The notes under the pieces are model-generated. The model had not been told where the DNA came from. It searched no databases and saw only the letters and a list, made by a program, of their open reading frames with translations. From positions 1 to 54,681 of the forward strand of contig PWKN01000087.1 of the NCBI GenBank assembly GCA_003559735.1: a DNA stretch of 54,681 bases, given 5' to 3'. Of the stretch, positions 17,790 through 27,900 are shown piece after piece. The DNA is from Bacteroidales bacterium. GTDB lineage: Bacteria > Bacteroidota > Bacteroidia > Bacteroidales > UBA7960. The translations under genes and the position numbers were made by a program. Position 1 is the first letter of the stretch, and each line of letters starts with the position of its first letter.

Positions 17790-19913
17790 ATGCGAAACAC
17801 TATGAATGATACCAGACAGAAAGTTGTACTTTCTTTGTTGCTGGTTTTTGCGTCTCCCGTTGTTATAGGACAGGATCCTCCTCACTATCGAAGAGCCGAT
17901 TATGTGAACGAATCTGTTGGTTTAAACAATGAACACATCACTGTTAATGTACACAAACGATCTGAAGGATGGGGCTGGGCAGAGGTTTTTACCTCGTCAG
18001 GAAAACTGATGGCTGTAATGGAACACCTGGGTGAGATTATGTTCAGGGATCAGGACATTCCGGCCCGTTTTGCAGCCAGTGCATACACAAAAATTGCCGG
18101 TGATGATGGAGAAAGTCTTGTATTCCAGGTTGAATCGGTTGTCATACGTGATAAACTCAAAGGGACTTCGTTTGAAAACTGGATGAGGTACCCCTATACA
18201 GAACCGGCCATCAAGGGTGAGGTTACCATCACCCTGGCTAAAGATCAGCCCATGATCAGACTTTCCTATAACCTGGAGGCAACAGGCAATTATTATGCAA
18301 GATACATACGTGGTCCGTGGCTGAAAGTGGGGGAAGCATCCTTTGGCATTGACAAGGAGGATGCCATATTGCCTGGAGTGGAGTGGGCAATAAACGATGA
18401 ATGGACAAGTGGGACCGACTGGTTTAAGGATCCCTGGGCACTGAGGGTGGCACCCCATCCCAATATGGTGGCCATCCCCCTGATGGCCATAAGTCATGGG
18501 GGAGATGCCATATCGATGTCGTGGGACCCCCTGCAGGTAGCTACCCGGTGGTTTAATTACAGGGACCATGTCCAACAACCGGTTTTTGCCGCACCCAACT
18601 TTATTGACAGGATGAACAACAACATCATGGGACTAATGGTACCGGATGCCACGGTTGAAGGGCATGAAAATGAAGTGTATGCAAGGAACCCGCTTGAACT
18701 GAAAATCGGACAGTCGATCTGGTTTGATGCTGAAGTATGGATTACCCCAGGCAGCAGTTTAGATGCAGTTACAGGATGGGTCAGCCGTAATGGTCTGCCC
18801 AGACCTCCCGGGCCGAGGTGGCCTTATGAAGAGACGCTCGACAGGATCGCAGGCGCATACAATACCCATTTTTGGCACGAAGGACAGGGTTTTGGTATAC
18901 TGCAAAGGGAAGAAGACAGAATAAGGCCAAATGTACCTGGCTTTATGGAACGGTATATTTCTGAAAATGAGGGCAGCAAGTTGGCAGATGAACTGAGGCA
19001 AAAGGTAAACTGGACCCTGGAAAAAACAGGTGCCGGAAGGCAGGGAGATGCTGATCGTACTGCAGCATTGATCAACAGGGCAGAAACCCTGCTTGAGCTG
19101 CAGCAGGAAGATGGCTCTTTCAGGTTTGATCCGCATGGATGGCATTACAGGAAGGATGACTTTATCGTGGCGGCTTCTATTGTTGAGCCGATGGGACTGC
19201 CAAATGATACGGCACTTGAGATCGTTATCTCACCGGCACTGGAGCTGCTCGATATTGCACGGGAAACAGATCTTGAACAATATGCCGTTGCTGCCAGGCG
19301 GGCATTTGATTATTGTATGCACATGCAAAGGCCTGACGGCGGAGACTTTTGGGAAACCCCTATCCATGCTGCCAATTTACTGGCTGCCGGTAATGCAGCC
19401 ATCGGCTATTATGAAGCATATAGAACGTTTGCAGACACGCGTTACCTGGAAAAATCCATTCACTTCATACGGTCATTAATACCATTCACCCACCTGTGGG
19501 AACCCAATGACATTCCCATGCGCTACAATACTAAGCCGGTGTTTAGTTCGAGCGACTGGTATTTTGCCAATTGGGTTAGAGACCATGTGCAATGGGAGGT
19601 GCTGAGTGTGTTTGCACGTTCATCGGTCAGGGGGATCTTTTGGGGAGATATTGACGGGGAAATTGACTGGGACCGCTTCCATGAAGGAATCACCCTTGCA
19701 GCCGTGCGCTGGCTGAACCTGCAGGAAGAAAGAAAATGGAGACCCCATAACCTTCCTGAAACATATGAAGCCTATTTAAACGGTGCGTATGATTATTGCT
19801 ACCCTGATACACACAACAGTATTACGGGTAACTATGGTGGTATGTTTATCATGCCCGATCCGATCGCGGTAAATATCCAGGCAGTGCTTGACCGAAAAAG
19901 GAGTCGCGAATAA
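17790..19913 (+). CDS. Exported two-domain protein of unknown function (beta-sandwich plus alpha-toroid)
   Basis: I do not recognise a named family. The start at 17790 (or 17802) is chosen because it gives a signal peptide (MNDTRQKVVLSLLLVFASPVVIGQ) and follows an A-rich stretch; the frame is open to 17715. The mature protein has about 340 residues of beta-rich sequence with many W, D and G (EGWGWAEVFTSSGKL, GNYYARYIRGPWLKVGEASFG, WFDAEVWITPG). A helical part of about 320 residues follows, with repeats reminiscent of alpha/alpha toroids (LLELQQEDGSFRFDPHGWHYR, FDYCMHMQRPDGGDFWETPIHAANLLAAGNAAIGYYEAYR). This resembles the architecture of several glycoside hydrolases and lyases. Sitting between GH78 and GH106, it may be an undescribed enzyme acting on the same glycan (inference). 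No catalytic pair can be assigned. Confidence 0.7.
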   Translation: MRNTMNDTRQKVVLSLLLVFASPVVIGQDPPHYRRADYVNESVGLNNEHITVNVHKRSEGWGWAEVFTSSGKLMAVMEHLGEIMFRDQDIPARFAASAYTKIAGDDGESLVFQVESVVIRDKLKGTSFENWMRYPYTEPAIKGEVTITLAKDQPMIRLSYNLEATGNYYARYIRGPWLKVGEASFGIDKEDAILPGVEWAINDEWTSGTDWFKDPWALRVAPHPNMVAIPLMAISHGGDAISMSWDPLQVATRWFNYRDHVQQPVFAAPNFIDRMNNNIMGLMVPDATVEGHENEVYARNPLELKIGQSIWFDAEVWITPGSSLDAVTGWVSRNGLPRPPGPRWPYEETLDRIAGAYNTHFWHEGQGFGILQREEDRIRPNVPGFMERYISENEGSKLADELRQKVNWTLEKTGAGRQGDADRTAALINRAETLLELQQEDGSFRFDPHGWHYRKDDFIVAASIVEPMGLPNDTALEIVISPALELLDIARETDLEQYAVAARRAFDYCMHMQRPDGGDFWETPIHAANLLAAGNAAIGYYEAYRTFADTRYLEKSIHFIRSLIPFTHLWEPNDIPMRYNTKPVFSSSDWYFANWVRDHVQWEVLSVFARSSVRGIFWGDIDGEIDWDRFHEGITLAAVRWLNLQEERKWRPHNLPETYEAYLNGAYDYCYPDTHNSITGNYGGMFIMPDPIAVNIQAVLDRKRSRE

Positions 19914-19978
19914 TGAACAATAATTACAGTTTGTTGCCTGCAAGATAATTAAAGTTATAATATTTAAATGAAAGCATT

Positions 19979-22900
19979 ATGTTAAAAAATAAAATTGTAT
20001 CACGTCAGTCATTCATCGTATTGTTTCTGTTGCCGCTGTTTTTCGGACTGCATTGTACCGGGCCGGAAAAGATGTCGCAACAGGAATTTGATGGTTTTCA
20101 GCGGGCATTTGCCGTTCCGCACGACACCAATGTGGTTTGGTGTTATTATTACTGGATTGGAGATGATATTTCCAAATACGGGGTTACAAAAGACATGGAG
20201 GCGATGAAGGAATTTGGGATAGGTGCTGCGTTGATTGGAAACATCAATCCCGACGAAGTAGACGGACCAGTTCCTTTGTTTAGTGACAAATGGTGGGATA
20301 TTATGGTGCATGCCGTGAATGAAGGCCACCGCCTGGGGATTGATGTTGGATTCTTTAACTGTCCGGGCTGGAGCCAGAGTGGTGGACCATGGGTCGATTA
20401 TGATATGGCCATGCGGCACCTGGTTTATTCCGAAACAAGCCTGTCGGGACCAAAAAATGCTGACATCATCCTGGAACAACCAGCTGATGAATTTCAGGAC
20501 ACCTATGTGTTGGCTTTCCGGACACCAAAAGGGGAGGATGTCTTTTTAAGCGATAAAAATGCATCTGTGCATGTCACGCCACCAGTTAGCGATCCGCACA
20601 GGTTGATAGACAATGATCTTACTACTGCCGCCCTTTTTGACACGGGCCATGACGGCAACCATACGATTACCATAACTGCTGACACTCCGTTGGATCTCCG
20701 AAGTATCGTCCTCCACCCTGCCTTGCCGCAATTTAAATGTGAAGTGGAACTCATGGCATGGGAAGATGGCGGTTTCAGAACCATCCGGTCTTTTACTTTT
20801 GACCGCAGCAATTTGAGTGAACAGGTGGGTCCGGTTACACACGGACCGTTGGCACTGGCTTTGCCCGAAACCAGGTCCGGACGCTTCAGATTAAGGGTAA
20901 CAGAACTTGAATCTGGTGCGCAGAGGGCAGGCTTTTCGCAAATAACATTGTCTGAAAGAGCAGTATTTCAGGAATATATAGAAAAAACACTTGGAAAAAT
21001 GGATCCAACTCCATTCCCTGAGCATGATGCCTATTTTTGGGATATGCAAGAGGAGATAACAGACCACGAACTGATTGTTGAGGAGGTTGTGGACCTTACT
21101 GACAGGATGGATGAAAGCGGACGCCTTACCTGGGATGTGCCTGAGGGGCGGTGGACGGTTATACGGACAGGAATGACCCCTACCAGGACAATGAATGCAC
21201 CTGCTGCGCCCCAGGGAAAGGGCTATGAAATTGACAAGATGAGTGCGGAGCTGATCCGCTACCATTTTGAACAGTTCATGGGAGAGATCATCAGGAGGAT
21301 CCCGGAAGAGAGTCTGCCGGCACTCAAGTATACCATTGCCGACAGCTATGAGATGGGGTCGCAGAACTGGACTGATGACTTTGAGGTGTTGTTTGAGGAA
21401 AAATTTGGCTACGATCCTGTGAAATACCTGCCTGTGTACTCCGGTCGTATTGTTGGGAGTGTGGAAGAGTCGGAACGGTTTTTATGGGACATGAGAAGGG
21501 CCGTGGCCGATGATATCGCTTATGAATATGTCCGCGGATTGCGGGAGGTCAGCAACGAACACAACCTGAAATTATGGCTCGAGAACTACGGGCACTGGGG
21601 ATTCCCTGCTGAATTCCTTATGTATGGCGGACAATCAGATATTGTTGCCGGTGAATTCTGGAATGAGGGACGCCTTGGCGATACTGAATGCAAGGCCGCT
21701 TCATCTGCTGCAAACATATATGGTCAGCCGTTTACCTCCGGTGAGGTGTTTACAGCAGCATGGAGAGCCTATACGAGGCATCCTGCGTTGCTGAAAAGAC
21801 GGGGCGACTGGAGCTTCACCGAGGGCATCAACCATTTCGTGCTTCATTTGTACATCCAACAGCCGGATGATGAACGGATACCGGGAATTAATGCAGACTT
21901 CTCAACTGAGTTTAACAGGCACAACACCTGGTTTGAGCAAGGCAGGCATTGGGTCGATTACATGCGCCGGGCACAGCATATGCTTCAAAAGGGAATGTAC
22001 GTGGCAGATGTCCTCTACTTTATCGGTGAGGATGTGCCAAGAATGTCAGGACACCAGGACAATCCGTTGCCCCCTGGTTATTCTTATGATTATGTAAATG
22101 CAGAAGTGATCCTTACGCGTCTTGATGTGGAAAACGGCAGTTTCATTTTGCCTGACGGCATGTCTTACAACCTGCTGGTCCTCCCTGACAGGGAAACCAT
22201 GCGCCCCCATGTCCTGGCTCAAATTGAAGAATTTGTAAAAAAGGGAGGCACAGTATTGGGGCCAAGGCCCGTCAGATCTCCAAGCCTTGAAAATTATCCC
22301 CATTCTGACGAAGAACTTAAACGCATTGCTGCACGATTATGGGATGGTGACTATGTGGATGGAAAACTGATCAACCAACACGGGAAAGGGCTTTTACTCG
22401 ATGGCATGACTGTTCAGGAAGCACTCGACCTGATCGGTATTCCAAAAGACCTTGACCTGGGCGATAACACCGATGTGTTGTGGCTGCACAGGACCAGTCC
22501 TGGCATGGAAATATATTTCCTGACCAATCAAACTGATGATGTTGTTGCTGTCGACCCTGTATTCCGGGTCGAAGGCTTAAAACCACAGCTGTGGAATGGT
22601 GTGACAGGCGAGATCAGAAAACTGAACGATTATACCGTAACAGAGGGTGGAACACAGGTGCCATTGAGGTTTAATCCGTTGGAAAGCTGGTATGTCGTAT
22701 TCACCAACCACCAGAACGAAGCAGTGTCAAGTGGTTATGGCGCGAATTTTCCAGATGCACAAAAATTGCTGGATGTTGATGGTACCTGGAAGGTCGACTT
22801 TCATAATAAGGAAACAGGACCGGATGAGTCATTGGTTCTGAACGCGCTTTCTGACTGGACAGATGCCAGTGATCACCGCATAAAGTATTATTCGGGTACG

Positions 22901-23245
22901 GCAACCTACAGGACAACTTTTACAGTTGATGAGGTTCCCGGACAGGGTGACGTCTTCATCAATCTTGGCGATGTGGGGGTGATGGCAGAGGTTACACTTA
23001 ATGGTGCATTTCTGGGCGGAGCATGGATATCACCATTTACCTACGCCGTTGGCGATCACCTGAAGCAGGGAGAGAATACACTTGAAGTGGAAGTGGTTAA
23101 TGTGTGGCGGAACAGAATGATCAAAGACCTGATGTTGCCTGAAGAAGAAAGAAAGACGTGGTTTATTGCACATGATATTGTTCCCGGCGAACATCCGCCA
23201 TCGGCCGGGTTGCTCGGACCTGTGCGGCTTGAGATCGTTCGTTAA
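19979..23245 (+). CDS. GH106 alpha-L-rhamnosidase
   Basis: A 1088-residue exported enzyme of the length usual for GH106. The N-terminus has a hydrophobic segment with a possible lipobox (FFGLHC, Cys26, an atypical -1 His). GH106 features are visible: WCYYYWIGDDISKYGVTKDMEAMKEFGIGAALIG at the start of the barrel, the near-diagnostic GFFNCPGWSQSGGPWV, an inserted beta-rich region (about 160-330), then YTIADSYEMGSQNWTDDF, LWLENYGHWGFPAEFLMYGGQSDIVAGEFW and GEVFTAAWRAYTRHPALLKRRGDWSFTEGINHFVLH. The conserved Glu residues in these last segments are the likely catalytic ones. The C-terminus is a jelly-roll domain (VFINLGDVGVMAEVTLNG). It removes alpha-L-rhamnose, typically from complex pectic or other rhamnosylated glycans. 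Confidence 0.93.
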   Translation: MLKNKIVSRQSFIVLFLLPLFFGLHCTGPEKMSQQEFDGFQRAFAVPHDTNVVWCYYYWIGDDISKYGVTKDMEAMKEFGIGAALIGNINPDEVDGPVPLFSDKWWDIMVHAVNEGHRLGIDVGFFNCPGWSQSGGPWVDYDMAMRHLVYSETSLSGPKNADIILEQPADEFQDTYVLAFRTPKGEDVFLSDKNASVHVTPPVSDPHRLIDNDLTTAALFDTGHDGNHTITITADTPLDLRSIVLHPALPQFKCEVELMAWEDGGFRTIRSFTFDRSNLSEQVGPVTHGPLALALPETRSGRFRLRVTELESGAQRAGFSQITLSERAVFQEYIEKTLGKMDPTPFPEHDAYFWDMQEEITDHELIVEEVVDLTDRMDESGRLTWDVPEGRWTVIRTGMTPTRTMNAPAAPQGKGYEIDKMSAELIRYHFEQFMGEIIRRIPEESLPALKYTIADSYEMGSQNWTDDFEVLFEEKFGYDPVKYLPVYSGRIVGSVEESERFLWDMRRAVADDIAYEYVRGLREVSNEHNLKLWLENYGHWGFPAEFLMYGGQSDIVAGEFWNEGRLGDTECKAASSAANIYGQPFTSGEVFTAAWRAYTRHPALLKRRGDWSFTEGINHFVLHLYIQQPDDERIPGINADFSTEFNRHNTWFEQGRHWVDYMRRAQHMLQKGMYVADVLYFIGEDVPRMSGHQDNPLPPGYSYDYVNAEVILTRLDVENGSFILPDGMSYNLLVLPDRETMRPHVLAQIEEFVKKGGTVLGPRPVRSPSLENYPHSDEELKRIAARLWDGDYVDGKLINQHGKGLLLDGMTVQEALDLIGIPKDLDLGDNTDVLWLHRTSPGMEIYFLTNQTDDVVAVDPVFRVEGLKPQLWNGVTGEIRKLNDYTVTEGGTQVPLRFNPLESWYVVFTNHQNEAVSSGYGANFPDAQKLLDVDGTWKVDFHNKETGPDESLVLNALSDWTDASDHRIKYYSGTATYRTTFTVDEVPGQGDVFINLGDVGVMAEVTLNGAFLGGAWISPFTYAVGDHLKQGENTLEVEVVNVWRNRMIKDLMLPEEERKTWFIAHDIVPGEHPPSAGLLGPVRLEIVR

Positions 23246-23389
23246 AAAATAACGCTTATCTTTATCTCAAAACCTGCATTCAACCTTGTTTGTTGGGTTT
23301 ATCCGTGCATGCAGCTTGTGGCCGGCAGATTTGAGAAGCGTCACAGTGATTGCGTATGTTGCTTGATTAATAATAATAAGAATTGGTTA

Positions 23390-24955
23390 ATGATGGGAAT
23401 ACACAAAAGAATCGTTTTGTTGCTTGTAATGGTATGTTTTCTTCTCCCTGCCTATGGCATCAAGGAGGGCTCTGGCTCAGTGAGGCCGGTGCCTCAACCG
23501 GAGCGGAGGGTGGGGATTGCCTATACACTATGGATGGATTGTGATATGTGGAATGACACATGGGGTACTGCCCTGCTTGGCCGGTATGATTCAAGAGACC
23601 GCAGGATCATCAGGAAGCATGCAGAATGGCTTGTTGATGCTGGTGTTGACTTTATATGGATTGATTGGTCAAACCAGATCAATTACGATCCGGAAGAGCT
23701 ATGGGATGGTGGCAGGCAGGACCTTATTGAAGATGCCACAGCCATACTGTTTGATGAATACAGCAAATTGGAGAAACATCCGAAAATAAGCATTTTTATT
23801 GGTGTAACCGGAGCCCCGGAGGCTGCTTATGACGGAAGGTTACAAAAGAAAGCCGACCAGGTGTATGCACAGTATGTGGATAATCCCCAGTACAGGGAGA
23901 TGTGGGAAGTTCACGAGGGGAAACCATTGCTGGTAGTATATGTAAATACACCATCACCCTGGCAGGATGGTGTTCCCGTTTGGGACGATGACCGGTTTAC
24001 AGTACGGTGGATGACTGGCTATGTCTCTGAGCAAACCAATTTGGTTACCAGCGACAGGATCAGTACATTTGGTTATTGGTCCTGGGAGGACAGGGGACTG
24101 CAAACGTATCCTGTTGTGGACGATTACCCGGAGGCGATGGTTATCAATGCATCAACAAGAAAACAATTGCCTTCTGGTCCATATACCTATATACCGGAAA
24201 AGGGCAGAAGGGATGGCAGAACATTCAGGGAGTCATGGGCCAGGGCAAGGGAAATCGGTCCGAAATATGCCATGGTCGTATCGTGGAATGAGTGGGTCAC
24301 CGGCGAGCAACCATCTGCTGAAGTAAGTAAGGACATCGAACCATCTGTTGAGTTTGGCACATTATACCTAGATATCTTAAAAGAAGAGATCAAACGCTTC
24401 AAGGGAGGGGCCGTTCATGAACAAAAAAGCCGGGGGACTTTTGTTGATCCACGCGACCAAACGACTTACAGGTATGTTAAGATAGGTGAACTTTGGTGGA
24501 TGGCTGAGAATCTTGCATATAAGCCTGGCACGGGAAATGTTTGGATGTATGACAACAATGAAGCATATCTGCCGGACTTTGGTTATCTGTATGATTGGGA
24601 AGCAGCCAACAATGTATGTCCGCCAGACTGGCGCATGCCAACCATTGAAGATTGGGAAGCACTCATTGCGATTGCGGGCGCGGAGGCAGAACACAGACTC
24701 AAGGCAAACAACGGGTGGAGTTCCAATAACGGTAATGATCACTATGGGTTCAACGCTTTGCCGGGAGGGATCCGGCGGATTCATGGCGACTATCTGAATA
24801 TGGGCGATGGCGGTTTTTGGTGGAGTGCAACCGAATATACCGGCAATACAGCTTTTTATTATTGCCTCAGGAATAATGCCGACCAGGTTTTAAGCAACCA
24901 TATCTACAAGAAAACCGGGTTGTCCGTTCGTTGTGTCAGGAACCCGGCTCGGTAA
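23390..24955 (+). CDS. GH71/99-like TIM-barrel protein fused to a FISUMP domain
   Basis: The start at 23390 (or 23393) gives the signal peptide MGIHKRIVLLLVMVCFLLPAYG; the frame is open to 23309. Residues of about 35-345 read as a TIM barrel of the type annotated as GH71/GH99-like (IAYTLWMDCDMWNDTWGTALLGRYDSRDRRIIRKHAEWLVDAGVDFIWIDWSNQ, and later YAMVVSWNEWVTGEQPS). These proteins contain endo-acting alpha-mannanases or glucanases. Residues of about 350-521 are a Fibrobacter succinogenes major paralogous (FISUMP) domain: VKIGELWWMAENLAYKPG, YGYLYDWEAANNVCPPDWRMPTIEDWEAL, FNALPGGIR, FWWSATEY and LSVRCVRN. This fusion of a barrel with a surface-adhesion-like module is unusual. It ends 30 bp from the convergent HTCS 1 gene. 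Confidence 0.68.
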   Translation: MMGIHKRIVLLLVMVCFLLPAYGIKEGSGSVRPVPQPERRVGIAYTLWMDCDMWNDTWGTALLGRYDSRDRRIIRKHAEWLVDAGVDFIWIDWSNQINYDPEELWDGGRQDLIEDATAILFDEYSKLEKHPKISIFIGVTGAPEAAYDGRLQKKADQVYAQYVDNPQYREMWEVHEGKPLLVVYVNTPSPWQDGVPVWDDDRFTVRWMTGYVSEQTNLVTSDRISTFGYWSWEDRGLQTYPVVDDYPEAMVINASTRKQLPSGPYTYIPEKGRRDGRTFRESWARAREIGPKYAMVVSWNEWVTGEQPSAEVSKDIEPSVEFGTLYLDILKEEIKRFKGGAVHEQKSRGTFVDPRDQTTYRYVKIGELWWMAENLAYKPGTGNVWMYDNNEAYLPDFGYLYDWEAANNVCPPDWRMPTIEDWEALIAIAGAEAEHRLKANNGWSSNNGNDHYGFNALPGGIRRIHGDYLNMGDGGFWWSATEYTGNTAFYYCLRNNADQVLSNHIYKKTGLSVRCVRNPAR

Positions 24956-24985
24956 AGGGTTGCTGTATGTATAAAGATCAAGTCC

Positions 24986-27900
24986 TTACACACCGGTCTT
25001 TGCAAACTCGCTGGGCAGTAAGCCGAATTGTTCCTGAAAGCATTTCGAAAAATAGGATGGTGTATTGAACCCGACTTTGTCGCATATCTCATTGATGCGG
25101 TAGTCGCCGTTCCTGATGAGTTCAGCGGCTTTCTTGAGCTTGATGATCTTGATGTAGTCATTGGGTGTGACACCAGAGATTGCCTTAAGCTTCTTGTGCA
25201 GACTTGACCGGCTTATATTGTTGGCCCTGGCAAGGTCTTCGGTGGCAAAATCAGGATTGTCGATGTTGGTGTGGATGATCTCGTCAATTGTATCAAGAAA
25301 TCGTTTGTCGGCTTTTGAAGAGGTTATTTCACTTGTTTTTACAAAAGGGAGCTGGGAAAACTTGGTTTTCAGTTTTGCCCGGGTCTTTAAAACGTTTTTT
25401 ATCAGTACTGAGAGGTATTTCAACGAAAATGGTTTTTCAACATAGGCATCTGCCCCAATCTCGGTGCTGTTAATTTTTGTGTCGAGCGTTGTTTTTCCTG
25501 TGAAAATGATAATGGGGATATGGCTGGTTTCAAAATTGTTCTTTACGTATTTACAAAACTCTATTCCATCCATTTCTGGCATCATGATATCGGAGATGAT
25601 CATGTCAAAGTCTCGCTCCTTTAAAAGGTCAAGAGCCTGCAAGCCGTTGGCGGCAAGACTTATGTTGTACTGGTACTGAAAATGCTTTCTCAAAAACTGC
25701 CTTAAGTCATCATTGTCCTCAACTATCAAGATTTCGGGATTTCCGGAGCTGATAACAATCTCCTTGCTGTCATCCTTCTGGTGGTGCAATTCGTAAGACA
25801 GGTCGTCTATAATGTGTTTTTCGATGGTCGAGATCAGCTGTGCTTGTTTGTCTTCATCCAGGCCATTTTTTCCGGGGTGTTGTTTTACAAGCGGAATACG
25901 AACGGTAAAGGTGGCACCCTTGTCAGGTTCAGATACAACCAGCAACTTGCCGTTATGTGATTCGATCAGCGATCTGGCAAAGCTCAATCCCAGTCCGATA
26001 CCTGATAGGGCATCCTTTTTCTTTCTGTTTGCACCCACCTGGTAAAAAGGATCAAATATTGCATCATGATATTCTTTATCGATGCCAATGCCATCATCTG
26101 CAACAACGATTTCAATAGAGTGTTCATCATCCGGTAATGCGCTGGTTTCTTTGGGGACATGCACGATCAGCTCGATGCGCTTGTTTGTGTATTTAAAAGC
26201 ATTTGTCAGCAAATTGCAAACAACTTTAATGATCACTTCCGCATCGAGGGTGGCATTAAAGTATCCGGCATTGGACCTGAATGTGAAGTCAATGTCTTTC
26301 TTTTTTGCCAGCTGGGTAAAGCTTACAAATAATTCGCGGATGAGTTCAACAGCATCGACAGGTGCATAATTGAGCTCATGTGCCTTTTTGTCAATTTTCC
26401 TGAAGTCCATCAACTGATTAACCAGGTTAAACAAACGGTTAACGTGTTTGTTGATCAAACGGTATTCTTCAGGAGTTTCAGCCGGCCCTTTGTGGCTGGC
26501 CATGAGTCTCTCTACAGGACCATTGATCAGCATAAGGGGAGTCTTGATCTCATGTGCGATATTGGTGAAAAAGTCAATTTTCAGATTGGCGATCTCTTTT
26601 TCTTTTTGCAGGTTCAACTCCATGATTTTTCTCTTGTTTCTTCTGTTGGCAGAGTTATTCATGTACCATGCAAAAAAGAAAAGTGATGACGCAACCAGCA
26701 GCAAGTAAACAGTATATGCCCAGTTTGTTTTCCAGAATGGCGGGAGGATGGTAATGTCCAATGATACGGGGTTTTCGTTGAATACCCCGTCATTGTTGGA
26801 AGCCCTTATGTGAAAAGTATAATTCCCCGCAGGAAGATTGGAGAAAGATACTTCATTCTGGTTATGCAGGGTGATCCACTCTTTGTCACGCCCTTCAAGC
26901 ATATACTCATAACGGTTCTTCTCAGGCAGTATATAGCTCAGGCTGACAAATTCAATGCCAAACACTGTTTGTTTGTGGTTGAAAACCACTTCGCGGGTAA
27001 ACAAAACAGACCGGGCCAATGGTGAATGTTCGGGGTTCACCTGTATGTCTTCATTAAAAAGTGTAAGGTTTTTTATCACCACGGGCGGGGCAAAAGTGTT
27101 GATCTTAATGTCTCCCGGGTAAAACGAATTAAAGCCATTTATTCCGCCAAAGAATAATTTTCCGTCAGACGCTTTGCAGGCTGATCTGTAGTTAAACTGG
27201 TTGCTCTGGAATCCGTCGCTGTACTGAAACAAGTACAAATACTTGTCAATATCCGGGTTGTACCTGAACAATCCGTTATTGGTGCCGATCCACAAGTTTC
27301 CTGCCTCATCGTCAAGTAGAGACAGTACCGCATCCCTGGTTAGGTTTTCAAAAAGAAAAGGGATGGTATAAAATGCATTATCCTGATAGTCATAATAGAA
27401 GATCCTTGAGTCTTTCGACCCAAACCAGAGTGTTCCGTTTTGGTCCTGGTGAATGCAATTGATGAAGTTGCTGAAGGGTGACTTTTTGTCCTTCTCTGTT
27501 TTCAGGTAATGGTCCCAATTGGTTGCGCCTGGCTTCCGTCTGAAAATCCCATTTCCAAACGTACCTGCCCACAGTGATCCTTCTGAATCCTGATAAATAT
27601 CGTGTATGTCAGAACCTCTTAGCAGGGGGTCGTTAACTGCTATAAAGGAGTCGCTGGCACGATCATATGCATACAGTCCGCTGTTTGTCCCTGCCCAGAC
27701 AGTCGATGTGTTATCGCCAAACACCTTGTTGACCTGTTTGCTTGCCAGCTGACGGGGTGTGTTTTTGTCAAACTGGTAATTTCTTATTACGCCTGTTGCC
27801 AGGTCAAGCATATCAATGCCATTGGAAAAAAGCCCGATCCACAAGGTGTCATTGGCAGCGTGGATGCTTTGGACGCTATGATGACTTAAAGGGTCATCCG

